This document shows, piece by piece, positions 63,479-64,000 of a stretch of 64,000 bases of DNA. Both the position numbers and the translations under genes were made by a program. Origin of the DNA: Kuschelorhynchus macadamiae (taxonomy: Eukaryota > Arthropoda > Insecta > Coleoptera > Curculionidae); contig JAUTXW010000598.1 in NCBI GenBank assembly GCA_030620095.1, positions 806,001 through 870,000 of the forward strand. The letters run 5' to 3'. The first letter of the stretch is position 1. Every line of letters begins with the position of its first letter. The notes beneath the pieces are model-generated. The model did no database searches, was not told the DNA's origin, and was given only the letters and a program-made list of their open reading frames with translations.

Positions 63479-64000
63479 CTAATAACATAAGTTTTCAATG
63501 TGACCGCCGTTTTTCTCGAAACAATATCGATAACCCCTTTGTAGCCTTTCTAAACTTGCTGTTACAATATGATTTTCCTGGTTAAGGCGGTTTATTTCAT
63601 CGACAATTTTTCCCATGATCTCTTGAATATTTTCGTTTCGTTGTCTGTATACGACGTTCTTCAAGTGGCCCCAAAGAAATGTATCCAAAACTGAGAGGTC
63701 GGGGCTATTGGGCGGCCAAGCATATGTTCCATTTCGTCCTATCCATTCGTTATGGCGCCGATTTAAAAATTGAACCACATCATGCACGGCATGAGGAGGC
63801 GCCCCATCATGTTGCCAAATTAAATTCTGATATTCTGCCAATGGTAAGTCTTCCAAAAAATTTTCAATTTCGTTTTCAAAAAACTCATAATATCTGTGCC
63901 CATTTAAAGACCCGTTAAAAATATTGGTCCCAAAATTTTATTCTTTTTTATACCACACCTAACATGAATAGAATTCCTCCCTTGAAATTTAAGAGTCTGG
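63479..64000 (-). pseudogene. M3b transposase, C-terminal part
   Basis: Nearly identical to M3: LIWQHDGAPPHAVHDVVQFL (here with the H that M3 has changed to Q), WPPNSPDLSVLDTFLWGHLK, CFEKNGGHIENLCY. Loss of one T relative to M3 near 63920 shifts the frame upstream. The N-terminal half is outside the window. Confidence 0.82.

Larger units (their letters stand above)
62814..64000 (-). mobile_element. DNA transposon M3b, second M3 copy, cut by window end
   Basis: Starts TA-CAGGGTGTTCCAGCGAGG and carries the full-length TIR (62814-63441), including the about 190 bp missing from the left arm of M3. The transposase is on the minus strand, with its 3' end at 63479, and runs past the window edge. 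Confidence 0.88.

Overview
This is eukaryotic, almost certainly insect, chromosomal DNA. The evidence is one spliced host gene with GT-AG introns, non-LTR retrotransposons of jockey/CR1-like type, Tc1/mariner-like transposons, a hAT element and a Ty3/gypsy element. The base is very AT-rich. The species cannot be read from the sequence; the heavily TE-inflated introns suggest a large insect genome, possibly a beetle.

The only host gene recognised is the 3' half of a mind bomb E3 ubiquitin ligase on the + strand, most likely mib2. Four exons (477-702, 10283-10549, 18747-19259, 43393-43841) join in frame through phase-1 introns and encode ankyrin repeats followed by two RING fingers and the natural C-terminus. 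The three introns are about 9.6, 8.2 and 24.1 kb and consist mostly of transposons. The 5' half of the gene (MIB/HERC2, ZZ and start of the ankyrin array) lies upstream of the window.

Layout. 1-10.3 kb: a hammerhead-like repeat, a promoter-like block with a perfect heat-shock element, three LINE fragments, a hAT zinc-finger fragment and a DNA transposon (M1a) inside a LINE 3' end. 10.3-18.7 kb: a transposase relic (M6a), two long (TA)n tracts around a Penelope-like fragment, and a LINE split by a second LINE. 19.3-43.4 kb: transposons M2, M3, M4, M1b and M5, a hAT nested in M5, and tandem LINE copies. 43.8-57.5 kb (3' of the gene): a 12.3-kb nest. An old transposon (M7) appears to have been filled by M6b, a Tc1 element, an internally deleted gypsy element and an apparently intact Tc1 element, most separated by (TA)n tracts. 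57.5-64 kb: a degenerate element (M8) containing a broken gene of unknown function, then a copy of M3 in the opposite orientation.

Most DNA transposons here (M1-M5, M7, M8) begin CAGGGTGT or CAGTGTGT at a TA dinucleotide, have long terminal inverted repeats, and encode transposases with an arthropod-type N-terminal HTH domain and a DD40-41D catalytic triad. Three features stand out: TIRs that include the transposase start (M3, M5, and in part M6), 54-60-nt introns inside transposase genes (M1, M4, M5), and repeated association of (TA)n tracts with TA-targeting elements. No rRNA, tRNA or CRISPR array was seen.
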